64,000 nt of DNA from Liolophura sinensis (Eukaryota > Mollusca > Polyplacophora > Chitonida > Chitonidae), in contig NC_088305.1 in NCBI RefSeq assembly GCF_032854445.1, positions 28,914,628-28,978,627 of the forward strand. Reading direction: 5' to 3'. How positions within the stretch are numbered: position 1 is the stretch's first letter; every line of letters starts with the position of its first letter. The position numbers were made by a program, and so were the translations under genes. Under the pieces are notes generated by a model. That model did not search any database, was not told the origin of the DNA, and saw nothing but the letters and a program-made list of their open reading frames with translations. This document shows positions 47,555-60,900 of the stretch, piece after piece.

Positions 47555-47660
47555 GGCTGTAGCGGTCAGTGTAGGTGAAGGCCACAAACCATGACAACAG
47601 GTGTTATCGGTTCAAATCCAGCCCCTGTCTGCTTGGCTACAGCTTTAAGTGGGGCGAGGA
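47555..47660 (+). mobile_element. Probable tRNA-derived SINE fragment
   Basis: B-box-like CGGTTCAAATCCAGC preceded by an A-box-like region (TGTAGCGGTCAGTGTAGG). No good cloverleaf, so it is unlikely to be a functional tRNA. Boundaries are approximate. Confidence 0.4.
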
Positions 47661-49890
47661 GTAGTGTTTTTTTTTTTTAGACCAGCTTACTGTTGTATTT
47701 TATACCAATAACTCTGACCTCTATCATATAAATAATCCAGCCGAATAGCGTTGATACCAAAAGCAATTAACTAAAGAATGAAACCAATAAAGAAACAACA
47801 ACCGAAAAACAATTAAAGATATCACATAGACTATCTCAGATATCTTAGAAAAAGGACATATAAAAATCTTATTTAGAGCGCCAACTATAACTCAGTTTAA
47901 ATGTGATTTCGTAAATCATTTTTCTTTTTTGTTCATTTTTAAAGTGATTTCGACGAAAAGTTCAGACTTCCACGTAATTATATTTGTGTATTTCACAAAA
48001 TGCCCATAAACGGTTTTGACCTCTGAACCTTCTTATACACACGTGGTTCACACCTAGGCTAGAGTCTTATAATTGAACATGGCTTGTCACGTGACTGGTA
48101 AAGAAAGAGAGGTTAATTCCTATTCATAGCCTGGGGTGTCATTCTATTTCTGCTTCTGATGTATCCATGTAGACAGTGCTATACTGTTTTATGCATGGGT
48201 GTAGAAGTACCCATGCATGTCGGTTTTACATGTAGTAAAACCCTACTACTTACCTGTTATAAGTATACCGTTATGAATCTAATGCTCGTCCCGAACAGCA
48301 CACAGCTTTCTTCAACACATGTTTGTTTGTTTTTTTTTGTATAGCGAAAGACTCGTACATATTCTCACGTTTTGTAAAGTCTGGAGAGACGCATCTGAAC
48401 TCATATCGTACAGAGTTCACACTCGAACGTAACATCTACATCGAAATATTGATTTTAGAAGCAAAATGAAAAAGCCTCTTTCATATCAAAAGACCATTAA
48501 AAGCGACGCATTATTTTAAAGTCAGACTTCAAACAATTAGAATGTTCCTTTTTTTATAAGCTCTGTATATGTTTAATTTCATTTCATGAGTGTTTTTATT
48601 TTTATTACCACACGTAACTGATTCCCTCCACTTATTGTTGGCATATACACATATGTCATCCGCATGTAATACCATTCTCACATCCGGTTGAGAGTAATGC
48701 GCATGTCGTGACTGTATAAACCCTATGTAGGCACTATGTTATCAACATGAACACCATGGTGTAAAACGGAAAAGCTGACCCCACACTTCTGTACTAGGAC
48801 TTTCAAAGGGCTGCTCTCTGATTTACAAAAGCTGTAGCAGAGCTAACAAAACGAGGATGGCTTCCCAGGCCTTGCCTACGGCTTAAAAAGAACAACGTTG
48901 TAGCGGTCTATTACAGATCTGGGGGTCACTGATCGGAAGACTGTTCTGCCCTATAGGAATTGAAACAAACATCTATATACGGTAGTTATAATGAGGTGTT
49001 GCACTCTATGTGAATCGAGTAGCCTGCCGTTATAATTCGAATGTCCGCTGCACCTGTGAAACAACCATATGGTAATGATAACAGATTTATTAGACTCGTT
49101 ATTCCTAAACTATCTGAATTTCCTAGGGAAGGTAAGGTCATTTATGTGACACGAACAAAAACTGCATAAGAAGATAATAGGAGAAAAAAAGATCGAACTT
49201 TAAGCCTTTTGTTTTTTAAACCCGCAGCCTAGATCACCACAGCCAGGGTCCGTCAAAGACAAATGACAGATGCAGCAAGGGCATATGTATACGCTGGCGG
49301 ACATGTCCTCGTGTGTCCCAGGGGTTATGAACTATTCTGACTGTCACGTTTGAACAGCTGGCCCCGTGACATTAGTCTGGCGTGGCCACTATTGAGTAAG
49401 ACCACAGAACACGGTGTTAAACTCTACGTAAAACAATTGATTTTACTGTGCACCTGTACAGGAGGCGCTGTTCATCTGATGCCAGCCAGTAGCCTGTACA
49501 CTTTACGCTCTCGGCACAAGCGAATCAGGCTCACCGGTAGACGTGTTAAGGATAATCCACGTGGCGGTGAGGGCCTTGATCATACGGTTGGTGCGACACG
49601 CTGTCACAACCGCTATGGGACGAACAGAAGTAGACGGTTGATCATACTTGTATATATCAGGTACGTAATAAAACTATTTCATACAGTTTTCGGACTGATT
49701 AGCAAAACCATTATATATCAGAGGAACACTCTCACTTCATAACTACTACATCAATGAACATACTCCAGACGTACTCGATACCGATCGATCACTTCAGTAC
49801 GGCTATGTGAATGCCTTAGCATAGAACAGTAGCCTTCATCACAGCTTCGTATAACAGCTGAAGGTTACTCCAAATATAACAAGTGAAGGT
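47661..49890. other. Intergenic DNA, no gene recognised
   Basis: The longest frame (49350-49742, 130 codons) has no recognisable domain and no splice partners. Nothing else stands out. Confidence 0.4.
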
Positions 49891-50316
49891 AAAATTTCAC
49901 AGGTGCACTAAGGTAGGTTACCTCACAGGTCCACTAGGGTAGGTTACTTCACAGGCACACTGGGGTAGGTGACATCACAGGTAAACTACGGTACGTTACT
50001 TCCCAGGTACACTAAATTAGGTTACTTCACAGGTACACTCCGGTAGGTTACTTCACGGGTACACTCGGGTAGGTTATTTCACAGGTACACTCCGGTAGGT
50101 TACTCCACAGGTACGCTGGGGTAGATTACTTCACGGGTACACTCGGGTAGGTTACTTCACAGGTACCCTCCGGTAGGTTACTTCACAGGCACACTAAGGT
50201 AGGTTACTTCACAAGTACACTAAGGTAGGTTACTTCACAGGTACACTAGGGTAGTTTACTTCACAGGTGCACTACGAGAGGTTACTTCACAGGTACATTA
50301 CGGTACGTTACTTCAC
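49891..50316. repeat. 26-bp minisatellite, about 16 copies
   Basis: Unit TTACTTCACAGGTACACT plus AGGGTAGG, with scattered substitutions and occasional one-base length changes. Sequence outside the array shares no similarity with the unit. Confidence 0.92.
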
Positions 50317-51045
50317 AATAAAGGGCTCTAACAATTTATGTCAACGCCTATATTATAGCATCTTACACATAAAATCATGGCTTCAACAGAATTAGATAAA
50401 AAAAGATATATGCAGTAATGTGAATGGCAATTTATTAAACGGTACTCTTCTAGACCCGGTTGTTCAAAACTGATTTAAGACTTAATAGCAGATTTAACTT
50501 TAAACCAAGGCTTTAATTTTTGTATTTAGCAAAGGAATAATTGCATAACAGTATATTAAATATGATATGAACTAAAACTCATGCTGTTATACTTTGACTT
50601 TGGACAACTGCGCTAGCTGCTGAGTTTGGCTAAAATTTTGAATTTAAAATAAATACCGGTATTAGCTAATGCACTTTCCAACAACTGGGCCCTGGTGTTA
50701 CTCAATATGTTGTTTTGTAGCATCAAAAGTTAATAAACAATCACACAAGGCAAATGGAATAAACCCTACTCTAGCAATGTCTCTCTTTAAAATGCTCAAT
50801 AACATGGCTGTATTTGACAACAGAGTTTAAGCTCGCCGCCACAAAAGCCAAGAGACCAAAATGAACACATCTGCGGCATGCAATTGCAAATATTCTGCTT
50901 TAAAGTAAGATAATCTCTGGTTAAAATCCGCTGGCTGGGTAAAATTAGCATAATGAGTTAATACACTCTGTTTCATTATTCGTATGATAGCCTAACCTAC
51001 CTACATGTTTGCTACAGTGTATACTATATAATTAAAAACTTGCAA
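50317..51045. other. Intergenic AT-rich DNA
   Basis: A short segment near 50373-50405 (CATGGCTTCAACAGAATTAG) resembles the 3' part of family A. No gene recognised. Confidence 0.4.
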
Positions 51046-51240
51046 AATAGACACTAAAACCAGAACATCGACCACAGTGCGATAATTGGCAATGATCACA
51101 CGTAACCGGTGAAATACGGCCTCTTGTCAAATTACCTCAGCCAGGGGTTTGTGCTAACTATGCATGTAAATGCTTAAACAGTAGCAAATTATGGTCCCCT
51201 TACTGGCATGGCATTTTGGATGAGGGGTGCTGATAACTAA
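51046..51240 (+). repeat. Dispersed repeat family A copy
   Basis: TCGACCACAGTGCGATAATT, GGTGAAATACGGCCTCTTGT, AATTACCTCAGCCAGGG and GCTTAAACAGTAGCAAATTA follow the family order. Confidence 0.65.
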
Positions 51241-51261
51241 TTAAACACATGTATATCCACA

Positions 51262-51385
51262 GAGTGCAGATTGTGGGTTTTCCCCGGTTCTGCCGGCTAC
51301 CTCCCACCTTAATGCTGACCGCCGTCGTATAAGTGAAATATCCCTTGAGTGCGGTGTAAAACACCAGTTAATAAATAAACAGAGT
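51262..51385 (+). mobile_element. SINE family V, 3' half
   Basis: TGGGTTTTCCCCGGTTCTGC, CCGCCGTCGTATAAGTGAAA and GCGGTGTAAAACACCAG, ending in a TAAATAAA tail. The head is absent. Confidence 0.75.
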
Positions 51386-51539
51386 GCAATTCCAGTCTTA
51401 CATGCAACTTTTAGAGTAATTCCAGCGTTCCTGCACTTTGTACCTAACACTGACTAAGCCTTGGATCCAGGGAAGCTAATATTTTGAGGAGTGAAGAGTT
51501 ATAATGAGACATAACAGATTTAAAGTGAAAAAAGGTTGA

Positions 51540-52460
51540 ATTTGACCAGTTAAGTTCGGCCATTTGCCAACTATAATAATGTAGCCATTGATTTGGTTTT
51601 CCTAGCTATGCTGTTATCTTTTAAATTATAATTCATTTGAAAACTACATGTCCATCATATTTTCACGGCATTTAAGCTTATGACACCTACGCCATCCATA
51701 ATCCCAGGTTTAGAGAGACAGGTACTTATGCCGCCTGCTTTTACTGCTGTTGCAGTAAAATGTACCGTAAGGAAGAGATCTGTGTCTTAAGTATATCCCA
51801 AGAAACATATTGTAATTCTGAAGGCAACCTTGATTTGATTTTTATACACAAATTATACACGGACGTATATATATTATTTATTTATTTATTTCACTGGTGG
51901 TGTTTAGTACCTCCTCAACCACAACCAAAGAAACACAAACATTTGCCAGCAAATCAGCGGGAGCGGGATTTGAACACACGACATTAGCCATAGGGCAGTT
52001 GTCCTTAAAGACAATAATTATGCAGGAAAGCCAACGTTTCTTATGCGTAGATAACAGACTTGCTTGTCACCATCGAGCTTAATGTCATAACGTCTTTCGT
52101 GACGAATAACAAATTGTAATTAACATCAATGCATTATTTATCTAATTTTGCTTCAGCCATCAGTTAGGCTACGGGACGTCAATAGAGTTGTTTTAATATT
52201 ATTGTTTGCTAAATGTGATAAAAACAGCATTCTGCATATTTCTACACCAGTCATGTCCAGCAAATAACAAGTAACATCACTGCATTTTTTACCTAATTTT
52301 GTTTAAGCCATGGTTCTATGCGGTGTTTTATTTACATGAGCAGTTAAAATAAGGCTGACAACAGAACGGATTTCACCGTCATAATACGTGTGACAATTTG
52401 GAGACTATCACACATTCGCCACTGTTCTGGTTTCACTCTCTATGCTCTGTGTCTTTCACA
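51540..52460 (-). repeat. Two reverse-oriented family A copies flanking a degenerate SINE V fragment
   Basis: 51540-51630 (TTGCCAACTATAATAATGTA to TAGCTATGCTG) and 52255-52460 (TTTAAGCCATGGTTC to CTGGTTTCACTCTCTATGCT) match family A on the minus strand. Between them, 51870-52000 starts with TTTATTTATTTATTTCACTG and contains a B-box-like GGGATTTGAACAC, so it is a worn SINE on the minus strand. Confidence 0.5.
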
Positions 52461-53440
52461 TGTTCACAAAGGTCCACATGAAAATACCTACTGCAGTTAG
52501 TGATTTTTCTGGTAGTTGGAAAATATGTCTGTTAGTAGAAATAGTCAACATTATCAACTGATGTCCCAAATACATATCTGTCACTGTGTTATTATACCTC
52601 AACAACAATGACGGCGACTCGGTACATCAGTGTCTCTTAAAACATCCCACTTTTTGGCTTTTAATATTAACGCCACACGTATAGGGCAGGTTTTTTGTCT
52701 TTTGTGCAACTTTATTATCACTTGCAATGCTGCTATCATGGTGATCAACAGCAATTTACCAAAACCTACAGTTGTATACCATCAAGCATTTGCCGATGAG
52801 GGGTTGGGGTGTCCTTCTTTAGTGTTATGCGAATGAGACGGAATATTTTTTGATAATTATTTTCGTTTATATAATCAGATTATTGAGAGATGCTCCTCCA
52901 AAAATGGAAAAGAAAATTTAGTTATTTGAAAGTTTCGTATCAAAGACTACTTTCCCACCTCCATTGTAGGAGGGCATGATCATTCTAACCTGCTGTGGTT
53001 GAGCCGTCTTCGCCAACAACCGTGATAATCCAGTGTCTATACAAGGGTATCGTGTCGCTAGCATATTGATCGAAGCTGTCAGCACTTCCACGCATTGGGA
53101 GAAAACATATTATAACAATTAAATGTAACATTATGCGATCTACATCCATTATTATCCGTCCAAATCAAGCGTATCGTTTTAAATCTTTCTCTTTGTGAGC
53201 CGTGGTGGGTGAGCTATCCTGACATATAAATTGCGCGATGAAATGTTTCGGTGTTACCAAGAATTAACGTGGCATTTACCCTTGACAAGCCTTCCGCCGA
53301 GGACATTGGATGAACAATGATTCTGCATTTATTTTTCTGACACCACCATGGAAGTAAGTGGAGGCAGATTTGATATAATAGGAACCTAATTGGAACGCTT
53401 AATCCCCTCGTCATGGCATGATGATGGCATACTTCTTACA
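52461..53440. other. Intergenic DNA, nothing recognised
   Basis: Several short open frames and no domain or repeat match seen. Confidence 0.4.
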
Positions 53441-54110
53441 GCGCATGTGCCTCTCTCTACGACCAGCTTGACCTTAACAGCCTGCGCGACTCACGCAGAT
53501 TTGTTTAGACTTAACCTCATAGTGTCCTGGCGCTGAAGTATTTAATCAGCCTCTAAAATTGGTGTTGGTTAGAACCATGTTGCTCATACATTAGATAAAG
53601 AGAATTCATATGTATAAAATAGAATTTAAAAAAAAATTGTTAACACAAAGTCTTTGTGTTTTCTGTCCTCGCTTCCAGCCTCATCAGACCGGCACCGCTA
53701 GCTCAGTGGATAGAGCGTCAGCTTCGGGCGCGGTAGATCCAGGATTTATCCTGGGTCGGCTACCTTCCTCTCTTGACGTCCAGTATTAAGGGGATAGTGC
53801 AATGACTGGTTGACCCGTATCAGTATAATATCTCGGGTGGTACGACATACTTGCCTTGGGTAAGTGGTTTCAGTGAGCAGCAGTAAATAAAAGAATGGTG
53901 GAAATCTGTCCTGCAAAAATGGAGGTACATTACACGTACATGCACTCTATTGACTCCTTCGTCGTCATCTGACAGAAAAATTGTTATGAAAAAAGTATGA
54001 CATTAAACCCTAAGCACTCACTCACTCACCCTCTGCCTCATTGTTGTGACCTCAATGACCTCGGCAATGTTTAAGGTTCGCTTTACATCACTGCCACCAC
54101 TAGCAAATTT
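53441..54110 (+). mobile_element. Family B element interrupted by a SINE
   Basis: 53441-53690 follows the family B order of 9809-10147 (AGCGCATGTGCCTCTCTCTA, TTGTTTAGACTTAACCTCAT, TAGATAAAGAGAATTCATA, then TTCCAGCCTCATCA). It is broken by the SINE at 53691-54030, after which CTGCCTCATTGTTGTGACC resumes. 54075-54105 (TTACATCACTGCCACCACTA) is a family B end-like segment. Confidence 0.5.
53691..54030 (+). mobile_element. tRNA-derived SINE with CACTCA-repeat tail
   Basis: The head has a clear A box (TAGCTCAGTGGATAGAGC) and a weak B-box region (GGATTTATCCTGGG). The unrelated body ends GACATTAAACCCTAAGCACT followed by CACTCACTCAC. The head is the best tRNA look-alike in the window, but the anticodon arm is irregular and the element continues for 270 bp, so it is a SINE and not a tRNA gene. 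Confidence 0.7.
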
Positions 54111-54938
54111 TAAACGGAAATCTTAAACAGCGGTAAGGTCACTGGTATCTCGGCGATGGGGCTTGAAGGAATAAAAGAAAACAAAAAAATGCGTTATATT
54201 TATCTAAAGAATCCAGTATAGTCCACGATTATGATTAACTTTACACGCTTATGTTGTTCCGTGTTGTCCCGACATCTTTGAAATCTTTAGACTGTTTCCA
54301 TATGAGCGAACATACCGTCTTGGTCTTTTCGTTGTTTGTTTTGAAAATTACGCACTGCATACAGAAGCATAGTATTGACTTTTTCCGGGTAGTGAATAAA
54401 ATATTTCAGATATAAAAGACAGCATATTATGTATATCCCAAATAGCAGTTGCAGTTATTGACTGTGGCGTAGTACAATGGTTTGTTCTGAGTTTAAAGAA
54501 TAGAGAACAAATAATATAGCCTTAGTTATTTCGAAAGAGATTTAAGGGTAGTCAAGAAGATAATATTACAGACGTGTAATGTTGAATTTCAGTACGGCGG
54601 TGAGTGTAACATTACATAAAAATTTGTGTATTTTGCATTTTAGGACAGTTTTGTGTGAGACACTATATAAGAATAATATACATTCTGGTATTCTAGAGTA
54701 AAAATATTACAGAAGTACAGTGTTGGATATCCCGGGCTATTGTGAAAAAAACGTTTCTATAATCTGTGGCGTAGTTAAGGTAATTTCCGCAAATGACCTG
54801 TATAATTTCTAGTTGTTTTGTTTGATTTTCAATTGAATGAAATTATCTGTGCTTTCTGTTTTTAGGCCACAGTGTGTGTTAAGCGATGTGTGCAAGGATA
54901 GCCCTTGCTAAGTCTGAGGCGAGAAAGGCATTTCCATC
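54111..54938 (+). promoter_or_regulatory. Upstream region of the GALNT gene; possible non-coding 5' exon boundary
   Basis: An acceptor-like TTCTGTTTTTAG ends at about 54865, so the start codon at 54939 may lie in the second exon, after a 5' UTR intron. No TATA box or defined promoter can be named. Confidence 0.3.
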
Positions 54939-57900
54939 ATGAACAGAATGTCGCGAGGGTGGTGGATGCGGACTGTGTTCCTCGGGCTGCCAATCCTGTG
55001 GCTTGTCGTCGTCACGTTAATGCTTGTGAATTTGACTCTAGACAACATGTCGGGGACTTCAGGTAACGCCTATCAGGGCAATGGCCATCGCCATGGTTAC
55101 CGGCGACCGGAAAGAGCCGACGAGGGCGTCAACACAAGAGTGGAACATCAAATTCAAGGAAATATTCCTGATGATAGCAAAATTGTTCACAAAATGAACA
55201 GCGTGAATTACAACCTTACAAATGTGAAAAGACCGCCGAAATTCCAACTGAAAGATGGCAGAATACAAACTATAGCCAAAGATGCTTTGGAAAACAAAGC
55301 CAATATAGGCCTACCATCTATTGTCTCTAAAAGCACCCAACCTAAATGGGGAAATAATTTCAAACAAAGCGAAACGGTAGTTGATGTAAGCGATTTGACG
55401 AACATACCAGAAATTAAGCGTCTCGCTGCCATATTGAAGCCAGCGAATAACAAGAGGGCACCGGGTACGTTTCTTTTTTATTGTTTTTTCTATTATACTA
55501 GTGGTTTGTGTACCAGCAGTGGATAAGTGTTTTATATTTTTCAAATATAGAACATGGCCAAGTCGTTCATGGCGTTGGTCTCGCTGCAACCACTAGGCAT
55601 TTGATTGATTGATTTATTTATTTATTTACTTATTTGATTGGTGTTTTACGCCGTACTCAAGAATATTTCATGACGGCGGCCAGCATTATGTTGAGAGGAA
55701 ACCGGGCAGATACCCGGGGAACCCACGACCATCCGAAGGTTGCTGGCAGACCTTCCCCTTTACGGCCGGAGAGAAAGACAGCATGAACTGGACTTGAACT
55801 TACAGCGACCGCACTGGTGAGACTCCTGAGTCACTACGCTGCGCTAGCGCGCAAACCGACTGAGCCACGGAGGCCCCGTTGACTATTGAAGTGGAGTGAA
55901 CTGCATATGGTTCTTTGCAGCTTTAAGTAACATCAATTTACTTCAGGAACTCAGTTTCCTGCTTACAAAGACGATAAAAAGTTCAAATCAAATCCACAAA
56001 TGCAAAAAAAAAACGGATTTCGGATTTTCCGGATTTTCTTGTGTGCGTGAAAATAATCATGGTTACGACTTTACGCAACAATGAATAAATCAGTAACAGT
56101 AAATGATACCAAAATTCTAAATTACTCACGCTAGACTGTGTATGTTAAAAAAGATGGTTTGTGTTGCTGCTTTCTCCTATATTATTATTATTATTATTAT
56201 TAAGTGAGCCAAGTTTTACAATTTACGTTCCTTGATATCCCATACATTATCGGCTGATTGCAAGTCTCTTTAGACGCCTAGATTAGTGGAAATTCCAATT
56301 GATATCTATTTTGATCTATTGCAATACTTGCATCATGTTTTTTGATAATACGGTGCCAGTTTTTTTTAACCACCATGACAGTTTGTAATGATGCAGATAG
56401 TCATTTGTAATAAGGTGGCTGGTTCTCCTAATAAGGTGGCAAATTCTTGGTAATCAGCTCTCAGTGTCTGTGTCATAAGATACGAATTAGTTTTATAATA
56501 ACCTGTTTCATGCTAGGTGAATATGGTCGAGGTTTGAACATCGAGAAAGAGAGCTTATCTCCGAAAGAACGTACCGAGTATGATCACGGTTGGAAACTGA
56601 ATTCTTTCAATCAAATGGCCAGTGACAGGATTTCCGTACATCGGACATTGGCGGACTACCGAGAGGACGGGTAAGTGACGTCAGTTGCGGTGATAGATTC
56701 AAACAAAAAATTGAAAGCCTTTTTACAATTAATATTTCCATAATTCTTACAAATTTGACGCCACACAAATGCTATGGTAGCGCAGTCCCTTCAGGTCATT
56801 CAAGATTCCTTTAGTCAAAGATCGGCTGACATACATAATTTGATTATCGACAAAGTATCAACTAGCACAGCAAACGATTTGGATACTCAATTCATTTCTT
56901 CGTCTAGAACATTAACTGCGTGTTTTTTTTTTCAACATTATTGAAGACTGTCAACTGCTTTTCTTTGCATGAATCCAACAAGATTTCGTATTTTATATAC
57001 TCTCTTAGTTCACTGAGTTAAGTCATTTCTGTTATTTTGTACGTCTTTAATTGTATTACGATGATTGACCCAATGTATCCGTTTTGATTAACGGCTGGTA
57101 CACGAACTGTTTGCTTTCGACCTTATTCTGGGCGAGACTTCTAATTTTACACTTTATATTTTCTTGCAGGTGTGCGAAAATACAGTATCCGGAACTACCC
57201 GACACTTCCGTTATCATTTGTTTCCATAACGAGGCCATGTCAGTATTACTGCGCACAGTGCACAGTGTCCTGAACAGGTCGCCTGACAAACTGCTCACAG
57301 AGATAATCCTAGTGGACGACTTCTCAGACCAAGGTACCAGTGATCAGTTGAACTGATTCATTGCTAGCTCTTTCTGGAATAAACACTAAAAATAAACTGT
57401 GGCTTAAACAAATAATATATAAGTAGTTTTTGACGCAAACTTTTGATGAACATAGTTAAAATGAAGTTACCGAAGCTATTGTCTTATTAAAATCACTGTA
57501 CAGTAGTCTCCTTTATGAATATTCCTGATTTGTACTATTTCAACCTGTGACATCGGTAAATATCACCATCTCATCCTCAATATGTGGACTGGCATTAAGT
57601 CTACAAACAACTTTGTCAATCAGTTCAATTTAACTGAAAAGTTAACTGGAAATCTTGTTCGTCGGTACATGAGAGTTTATTACCTTGCCCTGGCACATAT
57701 GTGAAACCGAAGAAAGTAAAAGGGACATTAGCTTAGCTTTTGTTACAAGGAAGCAATACAGTTGCTTTATGCTTGATTCTGTTTTGTAATAAAATTAAAC
57801 AGATAATTGACTATGGTTTCCTACATTACAAGACCACCTGAAGGCTCCCCTTGAGGCTTATATTGCTCGGCTTCCCAAGGTTAGGCTGGTGAGGACGGAG

Positions 57901-60900
57901 AAGAGAGAGGGGCTGGTCCGGGCGCGGCTCTTGGGGTACTCCTTGGCCAAGGGCACCGTGTTGACTTTCCTGGACTCTCATTGCGAATGTTCCGAAGGTG
58001 AGATTCCTAATGCTATCTGATGCTAGTATTATTGGGATGACTTAATTCGGTACATAAGAGCTTTTCATTTTGTACGAGGTTGGTCTGCTAAAGCATGTTT
58101 ACTAATCAATCACTCGACCAGTCCAGTATTTTCAAATAATGAATTAACTACATTTTTTAAAATTAAAACTGAGCCCAGCCGGTTATTTTATTCTCATTTG
58201 TGTAATTCACTCACTCGCTTAAAAATCATTGAACGAACGTATATAGTAATTGGCGTATCGCCCGTAAAAACAATTATCGTGCCTTAGTCTTTAGGTCAGG
58301 TAATTGGGAATTCAAACCTGGTGTCTTCAACATAGAGGTTCACTAAGGCAGCACTATAAACATGGCTACAATACAACTCCCATAATTTGATGTATAAACC
58401 GTCAAATGACTTAATTCTGCTTAAACCATGGTGCTAGGGGGGCTGTAATTTGCTACTATTTATGCATTTACATTTTAACAATTAGAATAATTGTTTTAAC
58501 TGAGGTAAACTGAAAAGAGGCCGTATTTCACCGGTTCGTGTGTTCATTTGCCAACAATCATACTATCGTCGGTGCTCTGGATTTACTCTCTATGCTGTAC
58601 ATCTTTTATAGTATTATATACTGCTGAGCGTAACGTTAAACTTCTAGTAATAAATTGTAAAACAGTCTAGAAACGTGTTTTTTTTTTCCCTTTTAGGTTG
58701 GCTGGAGCCACTGTTAGGCCCTATCGCTGAAGATCCCCAGACCGTCGTGGCTCCCATCATAGATTCTATCCTAGATAAAAGCATGGCTTACTTGAAAAGT
58801 GGCCGCTCTGCCGCTCACATCCCGATCGGTGTGTTCGACTGGAATCTTGTGTTCCACTGGGGTTATCTTCCTGAGAAAGACAAGAAACTCCGTAAAGACC
58901 CTCTAGAACCCGTCAAGTGAGAAACCATAGTTATTTTTGGGCTGCAACGTTATGGTGTCATGAATTCTATCATAAAAATAGAAAGTGCCATGTGAGTCGA
59001 TTGACCACTACAACATGAATTTTTTTCTATTAGTGATCAAATAAATTTTATTATCAATGAGTAAGTTAATGAAGCTGGAAATAATGAGTTACGCATGTTT
59101 TTCGACTGAGAGATCAAACGTTAGTTAGTGCGTCAATTTTAAATAGTTCAGAATGTATCGTCTTAAAATTAAAATTCCAGGACTCCGACAATAGCTGGCG
59201 GTCTTTTCTCTATCGACCGTGAGTATTTCACGAAGATTGGGACGTACGACGCTGGAATGGACATCTGGGGTGGAGAAAACATAGAGATGTCGTTCAGAGT
59301 AGGTTATCTCCCTTGTTGATAGAATCTGGGTAAATGTCTTCCATTTAATCATTTTCAAGAAACCAGATCTTTAATAGACAAAACTTTTTTGAGTTAAATC
59401 TCAACATGGCATTGATGGTTTTTTTTCTCGGTTATTTAAGATGTTTTTTCCCCAGGAACTGAAACATCTGGACGAAAAAAATCGCGTGTTTGAATCAGGA
59501 TCAGATGCTTTTTTTAAGGTCGGTAGTTTACCCCGGACATTTCAGCTTCTTCCACCTGTAAGTGAAAAATTGTTAAGTATGTCGTCGCATAAAAACGGAA
59601 TTAATAAAGATTCAAATAAATCAAAAATGCTAAATTAGCCACATTGTTTTTGCTGTTGTAGGTATGGCTATGTGGAGGACGGTTGCTCATCGCTCCTTGT
59701 TCGCGTGTCGGTCATATTTTCCGGAAGACTTCACCGTATAACTCAATTCCGGGAAAAAACGTGTTTCAAAAAAATTCAATGCGAGCAGCAGAGGTTTGGC
59801 TTGATGAGTATAAACAGTATTACTACGAGAGATTCAACTATAGACTGGTAAGTTTGTACGACACAGCAGGGGACTTCACCGTCATTTTCGTGAAAAGTGC
59901 ACCGATTAATGTTAATGGTCCTAGAGGAGTGTTAAAGTGAAAGACAACACTAATGTTTATGTCCCCTGAAAGTCCATTCAAAGTATCTTAAACGGCATTA
60001 AATATTTTTTTAGATTTTTTTCAACTCAGTGAAAGTTTAGTGAAACTTCATATTGTCACAGTTTCAGCACGTTTCCATTATCGACAGCAAGGTGACCTCA
60101 CGTTTACTCTAGCTCTCTAACGTCGAAGGTATTTTCCGTATAATAGTCAAGTAGTAGCCTATATATGGCGGATAAAAGTTGTACACTTCGGCCGAAGGCA
60201 AGATAGCCGCCCCTCCCGAACCATTATACTGACACGGGTCAATCAATCGTTGCACTATCTCCCTCATGCTGAACGCCAAGCGAGGAATTTACTGTATTTA
60301 TTTGATTGGTGTTTTACGCCGTACTCAACTGAAGGAGTTACAGCTTCCTCTTTTAAGGTCTTAGGTGTGAATCTACCCAGGATTAACCCTTGGTCTACTG
60401 CTCCCGTAGTTGGGGGGGGGGGGGGGGGGGGAGGAAAGCAACTCGGCTTGAACACGGCATTTCAGTAATTTCACGGTATTTTATAAAAGGAAATGGAAAA
60501 ACATCATTCATATATGAGAAAGACGAAGGAGCAAACTTTAAATACTTCAGGTGTAATAAATTCAGAGAGAAAAAAATGTTACCATAAGATATAATTAATT
60601 TTCAGCGTTGTCCGGTGAGATGCCGTCTTCTCATTCCCATAAACCATCGGCACCCCTTATGAATATTGCACTGACTCTGACATTTGTTATTTAGAAACTG
60701 CTGCCTAAACGCTGACATGAACGACTAAAAATGTATTTGGGGAGATGAATACGGTTTGGGCCGAGAGAGTATGCTACTGTCTGACATAATTTTTTAAATC
60801 GTCGTAGGGATCCGTAAATGATACAGGTCTGCCCCACAACACTTTGTGAAATGACCCGTTGGCTACACGCAACTAAATCGTTATTCAGTGAAATCTCATT

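Noticed and set aside
49350-49742. 130-codon open frame
   Set aside because: No domain, no promoter or splice partners; length within chance expectation for this much DNA.
53691-53765. Candidate tRNA gene
   Set aside because: It has a good A box but an irregular anticodon arm and a weak B box, and it is the head of a longer SINE with a typical tail.
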